64,000 nucleotides of DNA, from contig OZ010577.1 of NCBI GenBank assembly GCA_963932145.1, positions 19,715,227-19,779,226 of the forward strand, written 5' to 3'. Position 1 is the first letter of the stretch. The number at the start of each line of letters is the position of its first letter. The position numbers were made by a program, and so were the translations under genes. This document shows, one piece after another, positions 21,074 to 30,469 of the stretch. The notes beneath the pieces were generated by a model. It ran no database searches. It was not told where the DNA came from and saw only the letters and a list, made by a program, of their open reading frames with translations. Source of the stretch: Acanthosepion lycidas (lineage: Eukaryota > Mollusca > Cephalopoda > Sepiida > Sepiidae).

Positions 21074-21459
21074 GTCACGGAGTCTCTTTTTTCATAATAT
21101 TTTATTTTTGGGCAATCAGCTTTTTGTTGTTATTGCCTAGATCGAGTGAAAAATTTTATATAAATAAATTCTCTTTAAAATATGATTAAAATTTCATTTC
21201 AAAATCTCAAACAAAAATGTCATTTTTCTGTTTATCAGGTCACCATCGTTACGTATTTATGTTATACAAGCAACCGAAAGGAAGGATTGATGTTTCTGGA
21301 ATGAAGAAACTAAACAGTCGCAGTTGGGAAGGTCGGAAAAACCAAAGTATGAAGGAATTCGCTAAGAAGTATCAGCTGCAAGACGCCACCTTTGGCAACT
21401 TCTTCCAGTGTGAGTGGGATGATTACGTCACTAAGATCCAGGAGCAAATGAAGATGTAG
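12609..21459 (+). CDS. Phosphatidylethanolamine-binding protein (PEBP) gene, exons 2-4
   Basis: PEBP/RKIP-family proteins are small soluble cytosolic proteins that bind phospholipid headgroups; some modulate kinase signalling. Joining 12609-12729, 17459-17596 and 21239-21459 gives an open frame of about 160 residues. It holds the family hallmarks in order: a VRYGN start to the first strand, LTP, YTLIM, the DPDFPSRSDPKF anion-binding loop, GTGHHRYVF and the C-terminal CEWDDYV helix region. All junctions are GT-AG (donors at 12730 and 17597; phases 1 and 1). The acceptor of exon 2 is phase 0, so a separate first exon of about 25 residues is expected, giving about 185 residues in total, the usual family length. 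D70, P74, P111, H118 and Y120 (human PEBP1 numbering) are kept, but H85-H86 are replaced by Ser-Gln. The first exon was not found and is probably left of the window. Confidence 0.93.
13620..14370 (+). mobile_element. RTE-like LINE, 3' part of reverse transcriptase
   Basis: The frame at 13677-14063 carries the post-palm RT region typical of RTE-like elements (KFKYLGSFLTED, then NGMAKNTFQKL, then LLYGSECWT and MWFYRRMLRISWT). Upstream, 13640-13680 holds the SINYK...MVVSK segment that follows the YADD box in intact copies. A stop at 14062 and frame changes break the rest. The tail ends in GGACATAGTCACATAAAAAG. The ancestral protein is an endonuclease-reverse transcriptase; only the C-terminal third remains. 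Confidence 0.82.
14430..14620 (+). mobile_element. RTE-like LINE, short 3' fragment
   Basis: A degraded relative of the preceding element: an RKIGITRKHILTIRKRHLKF segment followed by GGIIRKEYLENL, the region before the LINE 3' tail. It is truncated at both ends. Confidence 0.55.
14622..14785 (+). mobile_element. tRNA-derived SINE with well-kept A and B boxes
   Basis: The head TCCTCGGTATGGTGTAATGG resembles a tRNA 5' half with an internal A box, and AGTTCGATCCTC matches the B box (consensus GGTTCGANTCC). The spacing is longer than in a tRNA and no acceptor stem closes, so this is a SINE head and not a tRNA gene. Confidence 0.6.
15181..15858 (+). mobile_element. Fold-back mariner-like element with about 115-bp inverted ends
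   Basis: The left end 15181-15294 (GGGTGTTCCAATAACTTGG onward) and right end 15743-15858 are inverted copies over about 115 bp with only a few changes. TA flanks both sides (15179-15180 and 15859-15860). The inverted repeat includes the CCATGG of the transposase start, so the right end carries an inverted copy of the start codon. The catalytic C-terminus and the normal right end are gone. Confidence 0.85.
15291..15752 (+). pseudogene. Mariner-like transposase N-terminal half, frameshifted
   Basis: The start MERLTIKQRVKVIEAYYENG is the helix-turn-helix DNA-binding region found in mariner-like proteins (DUF4817 type). The frame shifts near 15395, continues with NRPTERAIGKIVRKFKQTGS and DV-P motifs, and again near 15480 into RHRSQELNLSTTTLHRIL and ELKPADHFERRTFINWV. 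It stops just past the SDEAHF acidic catalytic motif at about 15725-15742, where the inverted end begins. It cannot make an active enzyme. Confidence 0.8.
15870..16940 (+). mobile_element. RTE-like LINE, decayed reverse transcriptase and 3' end
   Basis: Out-of-frame pieces in order: a YVCFIDYARTFDKVRHKELL-like motif A (15880-15950), a YADDTVFIADAG-like motif C (about 16160-16205), a FKYL...LTEDGKCDTEIR segment (about 16350-16430), an LYSSEC-like segment and the tail ending at GGCATGTCACAAAGAAG with a GAA repeat (16913-16936). Many stops; inactive. Confidence 0.75.
17459..17596 (+). CDS. PEBP gene, third coding exon (anion-binding loop)
   Basis: The acceptor TAACAG lies at 17453-17458 and the donor GTATGT at 17597. 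The 138-bp exon encodes DPDFPSRSDPKFAEFSQW, then the VNKGDVIHEYTGPLPSRGT strand and loop. In most PEBPs the segment after DPK reads with a WHH triad; here it is F-S-Q, so the histidine that contacts the bound headgroup is absent. Confidence 0.93.
17636..17664. repeat. (TA)n(TG)n microsatellite in PEBP intron 3
   Basis: Compound dinucleotide repeat 40 bp inside the intron. Confidence 0.9.
17755..18072. repeat. Direct repeat pair plus inverted copy in PEBP intron 3
   Basis: A segment of about 55 bp starting TTCCTATAGTAAAACA occurs at about 17761-17815 and again 120 bp later at 17881-17935. An inverted short copy (GCAGTGTTTTACTATAG) lies at 18048-18064. No coding content; this may be a worn non-autonomous DNA element. 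Confidence 0.55.
18139..18615 (+). mobile_element. Jockey/CR1-like LINE 3' fragment
   Basis: Broken frames carry the post-RT region (KIQRKIGKVIDPDLASRLQS, SLCLFYKYIH, then REFKRTTRLAVKSHHLTVE and SLISHTSHLWKS), the counterparts of 7860-8170. The tail with GTCTTAGTGGCATTAACGCC ends near 18610. Confidence 0.8.
18620..19215 (+). mobile_element. Jockey/CR1-like LINE 3' fragment with internal (TA)n
   Basis: A second 3' end directly follows the first: a SCTFINLPIV...FDLV region (frame-broken EYCCHIW segment), then a (TA)n run at about 18866-18909, the SSFTVE-like end of the ORF and a tail GCCTTGCCTGGGGTGAAATG at 19187-19206. The TA tract splits the ORF remnant and probably expanded after insertion. 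Confidence 0.75.
19216..19919. other. AT-rich intron sequence, no gene seen
   Basis: A short TG repeat lies at 19276-19292. Nothing else recognised. Confidence 0.5.
19920..19997. mobile_element. Palindromic mariner-type MITE, copy 2
   Basis: A 78-bp hairpin with TTAGGTTGGTGCAAAA termini and TA duplications at 19918-19919 and 19998-19999. The stem is almost perfect to a small centre. It lies in the last PEBP intron, so it would be transcribed. Confidence 0.92.
20120..20590 (-). mobile_element. LINE C-terminal fragment (restriction-like endonuclease type), antisense
   Basis: Read on the - strand, frame-broken segments resemble the C-terminal end of the R2-like family seen at 25343-28090: a KKWYKH segment, a DKWILTDVAVP-like endonuclease core, a KIQRYQDLAGEIKRIYQ segment and a VIPLVVGATG motif. 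Only the last part of the ORF remains. Confidence 0.6.
20612..20713. mobile_element. Palindromic mariner-type MITE, copy 3
   Basis: A 102-bp near-perfect hairpin, termini TTGGGTTGGTGCAAAA / TTTTTGCATCAACCTAA, TA at 20610-20611 and 20714-20715. It is longer than the other two because of an added symmetric TGACGTAATAATGTCG segment on both arms. Confidence 0.9.
20751..20806. repeat. (TTA)n microsatellite
   Basis: About 18 TTA units. The Leu/Ile-rich ORFs across it are artefacts. Confidence 0.95.
21037..21069. repeat. (TA)n microsatellite
   Basis: Dinucleotide tract about 170 bp before the last PEBP exon. Confidence 0.9.
21239..21459 (+). CDS. PEBP gene, last coding exon
   Basis: The acceptor TTTATCAG ends at 21238 and the stop TAG is at 21457-21459. 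The exon encodes GHHRYVFMLYKQPKGRIDV, a basic loop, then the FAKKYQLQDATFGNFFQC strand and EWDDYV helix. The HRY pair (H118 and Y120 equivalents) is intact, and the end at about 12 residues past EWDDYV is normal for the family. Confidence 0.93.
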
Positions 21460-21800
21460 ACGATGTCTTTTATTTGCGTTCTCAAGAATTTGTCAGACAC
21501 TTAAAAATTGTTTTTTTAAATTGGAAACTATAACAACATGCAGACGATACTGTGATGAGCAAATGGGTGCATTTTTAATTTGTTTGTTTAATTTGTTTGA
21601 GATGGTAAATTTATTCAAAGACAGCTTCAAAAATCGCGACTAAAATTAAATTATTTAAAAAGAAAATTATTATTATTATTATTATCATTATTATTATTAT
21701 TATTATTAGTTAATGATTGTTTTAATTTTAAATATGCAATCAAATACCAAACAAACTGAATGGGATTTGAAGCCAGAAGTAACAAAAAATAAATAAATGG
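21460..21800 (+). other. Probable 3' UTR of the PEBP gene
   Basis: After the stop the sequence is AT-rich and contains an ATT microsatellite (about 21668-21708). AATAAA hexamers occur at 21788 and 21792, fitting polyadenylation shortly after. The exact end cannot be seen. Confidence 0.5.
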
Positions 21801-23340
21801 GTAAGTTCAACGATTTTAACCAGATGATCCTTCATAAAGAACTGGTTTTACATTTGACTGTGTGTAGACTCATCTTGTGACAGTATTTTTTAATCGAATA
21901 AGAAACTCTAAGCATATGTGCATTTTACACAAATTTTGACATACATTTTGAATTGCGGCGATCCACCCGCCACGCATATATGCAATGGATCTCGAAAGGA
22001 ATGCCACTTTTTTTTCTGCTACTGTTTTTTTTTTTTTTTTTTTTTTTTTTCTGGTCGCTTTATATGCCTTCCCTGGCCAAAGCAATTCACAACGTGTACT
22101 TACTTGGCCAGGTGATTAATGACATGTCTCCAGCTAATAACGTCATTAAAAAAAAAACGACTAGGGTCGACATGTAAAATTAACCAACCAAAACTCATTC
22201 ATTTCATGTCAATATGAGAGACGATTTCTTTGATCATGCTATCTATGACCTTCTTTAGTCAAGCTATGTTACTGACTATACGACACAATACATGCGGGTA
22301 GTTTTACAATTTCTCTATATATGTTTTTGTAGATATCATAATTAGGCTTTGATAAACGCCCCTAAAAATAAACACTAAACCAAAACATAATACATAACTT
22401 CTTTTTGCTTCATAAGCCGCTGTATTTAATGTTACAACATTCAGAAAAGAGAATAAAGAATAATGTTCACCCATAACCTAATGTCTTGGATTAAAATGCA
22501 TTTTAAGCTTTCGAACTTAGCAAAAATAAAACCTAATTTAAAATTATAGAATAATATATCTAGTATTCTTGGGTTTTTTTATACAATGTTTTTACTTTTT
22601 ACTAATTGAGATACAAAAAATTATTAACTTCGCGCCTGGTATAAATTTTCGGTTGGTGTTGAATATTTTTCAAATAAAGAAATACAGATGCGTGCTCGTG
22701 TGCGAACAATAAAAAAATAAATAAAAACGAACTATTTTTGTTTTTAACGGGCATTAATCATCGATTTTTTTTCAAAGTTTTACTCTGCAGCGGACATATA
22801 AAATTCTTTTGAAACGAATATTCTATAATGATAATCTTATAAAATTATATTTGTCACGACTGTAAATTACTAAAATTAACTGATTTTTTGCTGGTAGTTT
22901 AATAATTTTGGAGGTGCAACGCCGACCTAACGGGTGACATCACGACAAATAGAATCGACAAACCAGGTACAAACTCCAGCTAAGGTGTTTTGTATTCACT
23001 TCGCAGTAATGTTCTTGTGAAAGACATGAATCCATTTCTAACACAATGTCAGGTTAATGATTACTTCCTTCTGGTGGTATCATGTAACTTAATACAACTT
23101 GTCAGATATTACTTGGAGAAGAGATGTGCACTAACAAATGACCATACTGTCTTGAAATGTTATGAAAGTACACTTCTTAAGTTCTCTTATTTCCATGCAA
23201 CAACTACATTTAGTAAGCCTCTAGCTTGAGTGGCTTTTTGGTTTTGTATTTTGTGAACACGAGTAAAAAAAAAAGGAAAGAAAAATAATAATGTTTTATT
23301 ATATTTCTAATGCATCATAGTAATTACTAATGGTTCTTTA
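21801..23340. other. Intergenic sequence, no gene seen
   Basis: A poly-T run lies at about 22026-22050, and the short ORFs across it are poly-Phe/Lys artefacts. Nothing recognised in 22200-23340. Confidence 0.5.
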
Positions 23341-23341
23341 G

Positions 23342-23726
23342 TTATTGTTTGATTGGTTACTTTTTACGGTTTATCAACCTTTTGCGGGTTACTTAAAGCC
23401 AGAAAATATTTTTAGATTGTAAAAACTTTTGGAGATAATAATGATTTACTCATGCAAATCCTACTAATTAACCCACAGCTGGGGGGAGAAAAAGTGGATT
23501 CATACCTTTCCCAAGGGTATTTGCACGTAAGTGAATACAACGAATCCGACTGGGATTAAACACAGCTCTCCGATCTCAAATTCCGAGACGTTATCCATTA
23601 CACAATTCGCGCATCCAAGCTTACAGCACCTGGTATTCTCAAATAGTCACCCACCTAGCTACTGACCAGGCTTAACTTCGATAATCGTACGGGATCCGGT
23701 GTTTCAACATGATATAGCAGTAAGCC
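23342..23726 (-). mobile_element. SINE with 5S rRNA head and tRNA-like body, copy 1
   Basis: On the - strand the element starts with a nearly complete 5S rRNA-like segment (23726 down to 23617): a GTTGAA block, GAAGTTAAG, CCTGGTCAGTA, GGTGGGTGAC and AATACCAGGTGCTGTAAGCTT. A tRNA-like part follows (TGTAATGGATAACG as A box; a decayed B box), then the body with CTTGGGAAAGGTATGAATCC and a tail rich in AACC/TAAA. It keeps remnants of both 5S and tRNA internal promoters. Confidence 0.82.
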
Positions 23727-24572
23727 ATCGTTCTTTAGTACACCGCAAGGCAAATGTATGTAAGAAGATTGTATTTCTTCAATCTTTCAAACGAATAGAG
23801 TTTGAATCTTGGAAATCAGCATTCAAAATCCTGGCTTTTGATGGGGCTCGAAAACAAATCATTAACTTCTTAGGAAAGATGCAACTATAATCCTTAAAAG
23901 TAAACAGTTCCAATTGGTTTTCTGTAAGATGAGAAAATGTGTAATATTAGTAGCAGTAAACTTCATCTTACTATTATTATATAGTTGCCAGCTATTATTA
24001 TTAATTTTGATTAGTATTTACTTTCATCATTTTTTCTTTTTCGTTGCTTTTGTCAGAACTTTATTCAGGCCATCAATCTACGGCAGTGAGTAGACAGCGT
24101 GGACTGGAAATTAAAAAATAATATCTCTGTAAGATTCAAATTCAATTCTCGTTTGTTTCAAAGAAGCCTGGTTGAACTCACCAGCGACTTTAACTGATAA
24201 ACTAAGAAATTTGTCAACTTTGCAGAAGACCAAATACAATTGACGATCTGAGTAAAATTGCAATAAAAAAACAAACAACTAAAAACATTAAAATAAAAGT
24301 AAATACGTGTCAAAATTCATAATAATTATTGGGAAATTAGGAAACTCGTGTTATTTTTAGTGGCATGTCACTTGTAAAATACTTTCTGAATTTGTTTTAA
24401 AATTTGATATTTAATTTTGTTAGGTAAGGAGAACACAGGAATCGTGAGCTAGTTAGTTACGTCTTTTTGATATATCATTGTCAATCGATGCAGTCTGATA
24501 TATTTCATATTGTTTTGAATAAATTTTGTATTTAATTGAAATAAATTTCTCTTCTGCTACTTAACAGTTTTC

Positions 24573-24576
<4 letters not shown>
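23727..24576. other. Intergenic sequence, no gene seen
   Basis: A short possible SINE head lies near 24080-24160 (GGCAGTGAGTAGACAGCG) but is too decayed to classify. Confidence 0.4.

Positions 24577-24619
<43 letters not shown>
24577..24619. repeat. (ATT)n microsatellite
   Basis: About 14 trinucleotide units. Confidence 0.95.
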
Positions 24620-24620
<1 letters not shown>

Positions 24621-24639
24621 TTTTAATTCCTTTGATTTC

Positions 24640-25176
24640 TGGCGTTTACACATTTCTTTCCACTGACAAAAAATACATAGATAAAGCCCTTCGTAAAGTG
24701 TGAGCTGTACTTGTCAGAACAATTTTTTATATCTCTTTGAGTCATGGACTTCCAGGAATCCCTTCAATTAGTCTACTGGAATCTTTTTCAACCAATCCTA
24801 GGGCTCCAACTACAACAGGGATTGTTTATTATTATTATTATTTACTTTGATCTTTGTTGTATACACATTTCCTTCCGGGCCCCAACTAGAGATATAATGT
24901 CAGAAATGGCTTCCTGACATTTTCCACTGTTCATTTTTGTAAAAAAAAAAACAGACAGAACAGAAGGAATGACAGGAAGTCTCATTGAAAGATTCCTCGT
25001 CGGATATTCAGGTGATTGGGAGTGACACTATCTTTGTTGTCATTTAGATATAATGTGGTTTTCCACAGTTTCATGCCATATAAAAGGAAATTTATTATCA
25101 CCGAGGTGAGTTTGTACATTTCGAAAGGTTTAGGGACACAAGAGTGTGGCACACTAGCAAAGACTTTACGGCAGTC

Positions 25177-25220
<44 letters not shown>

Positions 25221-25320
25221 TGCACAGATGTACTGAGATGTTCGTTGCTGGAAAGAATTTTATTTTCAGTTCACTGCACGTGACTTAAGAAAATAAACCA
25301 GTCTTCATTCCCTACATCAT
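24640..25320 (-). mobile_element. R2-like LINE, reverse transcriptase core fragment, antisense
   Basis: On the - strand, broken frames carry MKLWKTTLYLNDNKDSVTP and LNIRRGIFQ, the RT region around motif B (about 24950-25110), then, after an ATT run, a VVVGALGLVEKDSS-like and TSTAHTLRRAL-like C-terminal tail (24660-24830). It belongs to the family of the 25343-28090 copy but is a separate, rearranged piece. An ATT microsatellite at 25177-25219 interrupts it. Confidence 0.65.
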
Positions 25321-25342
25321 ATTAATCTCGATCTCCAGATCC

Positions 25343-28090
25343 TTATATTTGGACAATTTCTCGGTAATTTTTAAGGAAGGTGTTGCTCTCTGATGTTACT
25401 GCTATGGCAATAAGCATACACTTTCTGAATTTCTTGTTTTTTATGATAATATCAGGTCTGTTGGATTTTATTTCCCTGTCAGTTTGAATTGGCCTGTCCC
25501 AGAGTATAGTTACATCGTTATTTTGTGTAACTGTGTCTGGTTGGTGGTCATACCATCTCTCACTGGTTTCAATTTTGTGCTTCTTGCATATTTTCCAATG
25601 CACATATATCACTACCTTGTTATGTCTCTAGGTATATTGATTTTTGCCAGTTCTGGACATCCTGAGATAATATGGTCGACAGTTTCATCATATTTTCCGC
25701 AGATCCTGCATTTCGGGTTAGTTCCATCCCTGATTATGTGACAGTGATAGGATCTGGTTTCGAAGCTTTGGTCCTGACCTGCAATAATTAGGCCTTCTGT
25801 CTCAACTTTCAACCCGGTGCTCCTCAGCCACTGATGTGTTTTCTGTTGGTCCACATCTGCTTCTTTCGTTCTTTTTATGCATTTGCCATGCAATGCCTTG
25901 TCCTCCCAGTTTTATTGTAATTTAATTTGGCCTAGTTGTTTTGCTTTCTGCTTTACTCGTTTGGCATAGATGGTATTCGCTTCGTTTTTGTTTTTTGTTT
26001 TTTGTTGATAGCATTTCAAGTATATTAAGCTGTTTCTTGAAGAGTGCAGCTTCTTTGTTGATGGAGTGGATTTGGTGTTTTACTATTTGTAGGAGAGGGT
26101 CATTGGTTTTTTTGTGGGGTATGCTTTCAATCCGATTGTTGTAATTCAAGTTGGGTTATGCCTCGACCTCTTAAAGCTCTTGGTACATACAGCCTATCAA
26201 TATCTGATTTCGGGTGTTGCATCCTCATTTGGGTAAGCATTTTTCTGGCTTGGCGTCCAAATTTTTAATGTCATTCAACTTCTATTTAATAATGTAGAAG
26301 CTGTAATGTTACTACGAGTATAGCTAAGGTGTTGATAGCTTTCATTTTATTGGCCCCCCATTTAGTTCACTTTCTAGTATCAGACGCACTCTACTACAAT
26401 ATTCTTTTCGGATCTTTTTCTTCATAATTGAATGTTGTATTCCGTCGCCGTCATTAATTCCTAAGTATTTGTATGTACCATCTTCGTCTAGCTCTTTAAT
26501 CTTGTTGATATCAAAGTCTAAATCCGTAGTTTCATTCCTTTACTGCAATTGAAGGTGGCTTTGGCACATTTGTCGATTCTGAACTCCAGCTTTATGTCTT
26601 CGCTGAAGGTTTTTCTGCTGTTGTCATCTTTGGCAAACGTTTTAAATTGTTTTTCTAAAGGTAGTTGTATGTCCTCTCGGTTATGATAGAAGTGACGATC
26701 TTGTACATTGTTGGTAGGCAGGTGCTGGGCCTATAGTTCATCGGGTTCTGCATCTCTTTTGTTTTTAGGAGTAGGTATGTTACTCCCCACGTGATCAATT
26801 TGGGGCATTTTTCTGGGTTTATGATTATATCATTGTATGCCTGTGCGAGGTCTTGGTGGGTGCTAGATAGTTTTTTAACCGAAAATTGGCTATTCGGTCT
26901 ATTCCTGGTGTTTTCCAGTTTATGGTTTTGCAGATAGCAGCGGTTGTTTCAGTAATACTGATATCCGTCCATTTTTAGCACTCTATATTTGTGTGTTGTT
27001 CATGTTGTTGCTTAATCCATGTAGCTCTTTCATTATGCATTTTGCAGTTTCCCCACATCTTACACCAGAACTCAAAGACTTCTTGAATATTAGGTGGGTC
27101 GTTTATCTCTATTTTTTCCAAATTCTCGATATAGTTTCTTGGCATCTTCTTTTGAGATCTTGTTTCGCCAGAAAAATCTGTTTCTTTTTTCATATCGTCT
27201 GAATTTTAATTCTCTCTGAATTCGCTTGAATTTGTTGTTTCAGTTTCTCTTTAACTTTTGGGACGTCAGTCTTATTCTTTATGTCAAGGATTCGTTTCAG
27301 TTGTCTCCTTTTTCTTTCTTTCATTTTAGAGTCCTTGTCTAATTCACTTAGAAGTGACAATTGTCCTCGTAGTTTATTTATTTCGCTTTCTATTTTTTCT
27401 TTCCAGACTGGCATTTTTTTTTTTTTTTTTCGTTTACATTGGGTTTTTATTTTTTCATTGTTTTGGCGATCGTTGCCGAGACCGTGTATATAAGATGATT
27501 AATTTCTGTCAGGTTCATTGGTCTTCCATTTCGTCCCTTATTTTTCTAATTGCTTGGTTATTAGGATTGATGGTTTCCTTCACTACATGGTTCTTTCTTA
27601 CTTTTGGAATTGTCGGCCTTTCCTCGAAAGACATTTCTTTTACATTCTTCCATTTATATCGGATGCTTTTTTGTCATCTCTATTTCTCTATTTATATTCG
27701 TCATTATCTTTCTCTATTTGCTTATGTACCGCAGAGGGATTATTGCAATTGGTTTCTATTTGTTCCTCTGCATGTGTCTTCTCTGGGTTGTTGGCATTTA
27801 GCCCCTCGATGTTAGCGTTTAATCTATTTATGTTGTTTTGGATGCTGTCGAGTTCAGGTATTCTTTTTTTCCTGATGATTTCACGCCTGACATTTGCTAG
27901 TTTGCTGGCATCGATGTTTAATCTGTTTGTGGAATGTTTTTCTCACCAGATAATATAGGCAGCTTTGGTTGTTGTTGGCGTTGTCGGATTTATCGTAGCG
28001 GTGTAAAAGGCTATTATTACTTCAATATACTCTTCCGTAGTTCATTTATTTATTGTTATTTTTATTAGATTTTCTTTTAATGAATATAGA
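25343..28090 (-). mobile_element. R2-like LINE with zinc finger and restriction-like endonuclease, antisense
   Basis: Read on the - strand from 28090: a basic N-terminal region (WKEKIESEINKLRGQLSLL then KERKRRQLKRILDIKNKTD), the KKMPRNYIENL and EFWCKMWGN region before RT (26975-27193), RT fingers with NYRPSTCLPT-like remnants (about 26700-26900), a DKCAKATFN segment, a GTYKYLGI segment near 26480, a CCHC finger CRICGKYDETVDHIISGC (about 25650-25720) and a RPDIIIKNKK endonuclease core (about 25440). RT palm motifs A to C are deleted, and stops are frequent. Elements of this architecture insert through a restriction-like nuclease. Confidence 0.78.
25612..25893 (-). pseudogene. LINE ORF fragment with CCHC zinc finger
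   Basis: A 93-residue stretch contains WLRSTGLKVETEGLIIAGQD, RSYHCHIIRDGTNPKCRICG and DHIISGCPEL. The C-x2-C-x7-H-x4-C spacing is intact. The ORF continues after a frame change at 25612 into 25343-25612, which carries the ERWYDHQPDTVTQNNDVTIL and RPDIIIK motifs. Confidence 0.75.
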
Positions 28091-28369
28091 GGGCTTCTGT
28101 GAGGATTGTCCTCGGCGTAATTTTCCTCTACTTCTCGTAATTATTGTTATTATTATTATTATTATTTGCATGTTCATACAAAATTATCTAGTCGTTACTG
28201 CCTGGGATTGAATGACAACAAATCTTAAATCCCCAGTACTTAATACTCTTATCGACCTAAGCACTGCTTAATGATTTCAATTATTCCTTGAATTGCCTGC
28301 CACTCCTATCTTCTTGAATCTGTGGGGTGGTTCCTGATGCACCAATCACACTATGCACTGTTCTTAACC

Positions 28370-28606
28370 ATGTTTAACAGATATTTTAGCACACGAGTGA
28401 GGTTGTGCTATTTTTTAATTTTTTCATCGTCTTTGATTTTCACAGTTTTGTCAGCTGCAGAGGAGGTGCGTGTTACGACCAAAACACCCGACCCGGGACC
28501 CAAGCCTGATTACGGGCCCGGGGAAATGCTTTTTACTCTCGCTATCTTATCAACATTTACTTTTTTTTTTTATACCTTCCTCTATATAAGTAACAAATTA
28601 AACTAA
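28370..28606 (+). CDS. Unrecognised 78-residue putative type I membrane microprotein
   Basis: The ATG at 28370 has A at -3; an in-frame ATG at 28322 would add 16 residues. The N-terminus has arginines at 4, 9 and 11 followed by a hydrophobic run CYFLIFSSSLIFTVLSAA, with a signal-peptidase-like SAA-EE site near residue 30. A short acidic/proline ectodomain follows (TTKTPDPGPKPDYGPGE), then one hydrophobic helix (residues 54-73) and a tail SNKLN. The ectodomain codons are GC-rich in an AT-rich setting. I do not recognise the family. Alternatively TTTTCACAG at 28437-28445 is a splice acceptor and only the later part is a terminal exon. It is not part of any repeat I can see. Confidence 0.45.
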   Translation: MFNRYFSTRVRLCYFLIFSSSLIFTVLSAAEEVRVTTKTPDPGPKPDYGPGEMLFTLAILSTFTFFFYTFLYISNKLN

Positions 28607-29030
28607 GTACAACTGACTATTAAAGGATGAAAAAATTTAAATCATTTTGACGTCATTCTAAGGTTTTCTTTTTTGTCCAAATCCGTGAATTTGATTTGCT
28701 CTCAAAAAAAGAAAAATTAATTATCTTTTATTTATAATGTTGAATATATTAAATTATTCAACTTTTTAATAAGAAAAATCTCAAGTTGTTGTTAAAAATT
28801 GTCGCAAAACATTGTTGATATATTTAAGATTGAATCATCTATTATGACATGTCTCCAATTTGTATTTAGATATATTGTATTTACTAGCCGAATTACTTTG
28901 CTGCGTGTCACACATTTTTTAAAATGATGATTGATTTGAAATCATTGTTATAATTAGTAGAGAAAAATGATACATTTCAATATTACTCAATGATTTTGCC
29001 GACGTGACCTCCATCTTCTGGTTTTCTTCT
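28607..29030. other. AT-rich sequence, no gene seen
   Basis: No element recognised. An ATTAAA-like poly(A) signal context is present but not decisive. Confidence 0.4.
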
Positions 29031-29034
29031 TTCT

Positions 29035-29670
29035 TTTTGGATAGATTTCATTCCCTTATACAAATTTAAATTTCATTTAAATCAAAGGGAAAAATTTTCA
29101 GTGGGGGTGTGCGCAAAAACAGCTTGACTTGATCCCTTTGATATGTATTTGATGCAATACTTGATTGAATGAAGTGATGAGCAGATTTCAACATTCATAT
29201 GGCCGTTGAATTTTCGCAACAAATATGTCTTGTAAAGCACTATCCACTGATTTCTTGTTCAACTTGGCGTTCATATTGTCTCATTTTTATCTTGCCGGTG
29301 TGAACTCCATCTTCTGGCTTTCTCCTTCTATATTTGGGATAGGAGTCATTCCCTTGTTGAAATTTAAATTTAATTTAAATCATAAGGAAAAAAATTCAGC
29401 GGGGTTGGGGGTTGTGCCCCAAACGTCACACTTTGATCAAAAGGAAATATACTAGGAGTCATTCCCTTGTTCAAATGTAAATTTAATTTATATCAAAGGG
29501 AAAAAAATCAGTGGTGGGGTTTGTGCCCCCTACTTCGAGTGCCCCTTAGCCAAGTACCCTGGTTACCCTAGTTTCAGAATATATATGTTTTTTGGGGGGT
29601 CTATCTGCAAAACCCTACGAGGAGTTCGATAACAAACAGACAGAGGCTACAACATTATATAAATAGATTT
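29035..29670. repeat. Three copies of a 65-bp unit next to a retroelement-like tail
   Basis: A unit close to ATTCCCTTGTTCAAATTTAA plus AAGGGAAAAAAATCAGTGG occurs at about 29048-29110, 29347-29405 and 29457-29520. The region ends in a tail with CCCTACGAGGAGTTCGATAA and ACAAACAGACAG. Tails of this kind terminate many invertebrate retroelements. The ORF at 29225-29455 runs across two units and is not a gene. Confidence 0.5.
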
Positions 29671-30059
29671 TCAATTTTTCTAATTGAATTGTTCACCTGT
29701 ATTACATATGATCCATTACTGTACATAATTAGGTTACAATAAAATTTGTATTTTATATGAAAACTACCTTATGAAATTTGATAAGTAATAGAGTGGGGAC
29801 GTATCATAGATTCGGGGTGCGCAAGACCCTTGCACCAGCCCTGGTCAGCTGGATCAGCCTCATCCAACAACTGACAAAATCTCTTTTCATTGTTTACAAA
29901 AAAAACAAATTTGGTCTCTTTGCTGGAATGGAGTGGTCAGGTTTGTGCTGCATTTGTGCTATATTGTTTTGCATAGTTGAAACTTAAGTCTTTTGCACAA
30001 TTTCAAATGCATTTACTCTTCCTACCGTATCATGTATTCATATTCTTTTAGACTAATTT

Positions 30060-30340
30060 TATTGGATATGTGTGTAGTATAACAGCTATCGACGCAGAAA
30101 GTGGAATCAGCGTGACGATTTCAATTCCTGACTGAGTCTGTTTCATTCATTTTGTACTAATGCCCTTGGAAAAGGCATGAATTCATCTTCCTCCAGCCAT
30201 GAGTTACATAGCCAAGCAAGCCGGCTTCTTTAGCCTTAGCAGAGGAATCAGTTGAAGAGGAGGACATCAGTGAATTCAAAATCAGTCTGAAGCAGCATAG
30301 GCCCTGCCAGGTTATCTTTCTCCAGGTGCACCCACTGCAG
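30060..30340 (+). mobile_element. tRNA-derived SINE, family B copy 2
   Basis: A tRNA-like head (CAGCTATCGACGCAGAAAG, then a weak B box) is followed by a CCCTTGGAAAAGGCATGAAT block and a tail with GAATTCAAAATCAGTCTGAA. It matches 36415-36630 over most of its length. Confidence 0.7.
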
Positions 30341-30469
30341 CTACGGCGACCCTAATTGGTTACGGAATTCGTGATCGTGAGATCAGTTAACTTTGCTAAT
30401 ATGTACTCACCCCCAGTACATCAAGTGACAGAAATTCTTCTATGTCCCTATTCAATATTTTTGACGATT

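Noticed and set aside
27354-27958. Phe/Leu-rich + strand ORFs resembling membrane proteins
   Set aside because: They are complements of the Lys/Glu-rich antisense LINE coding region.
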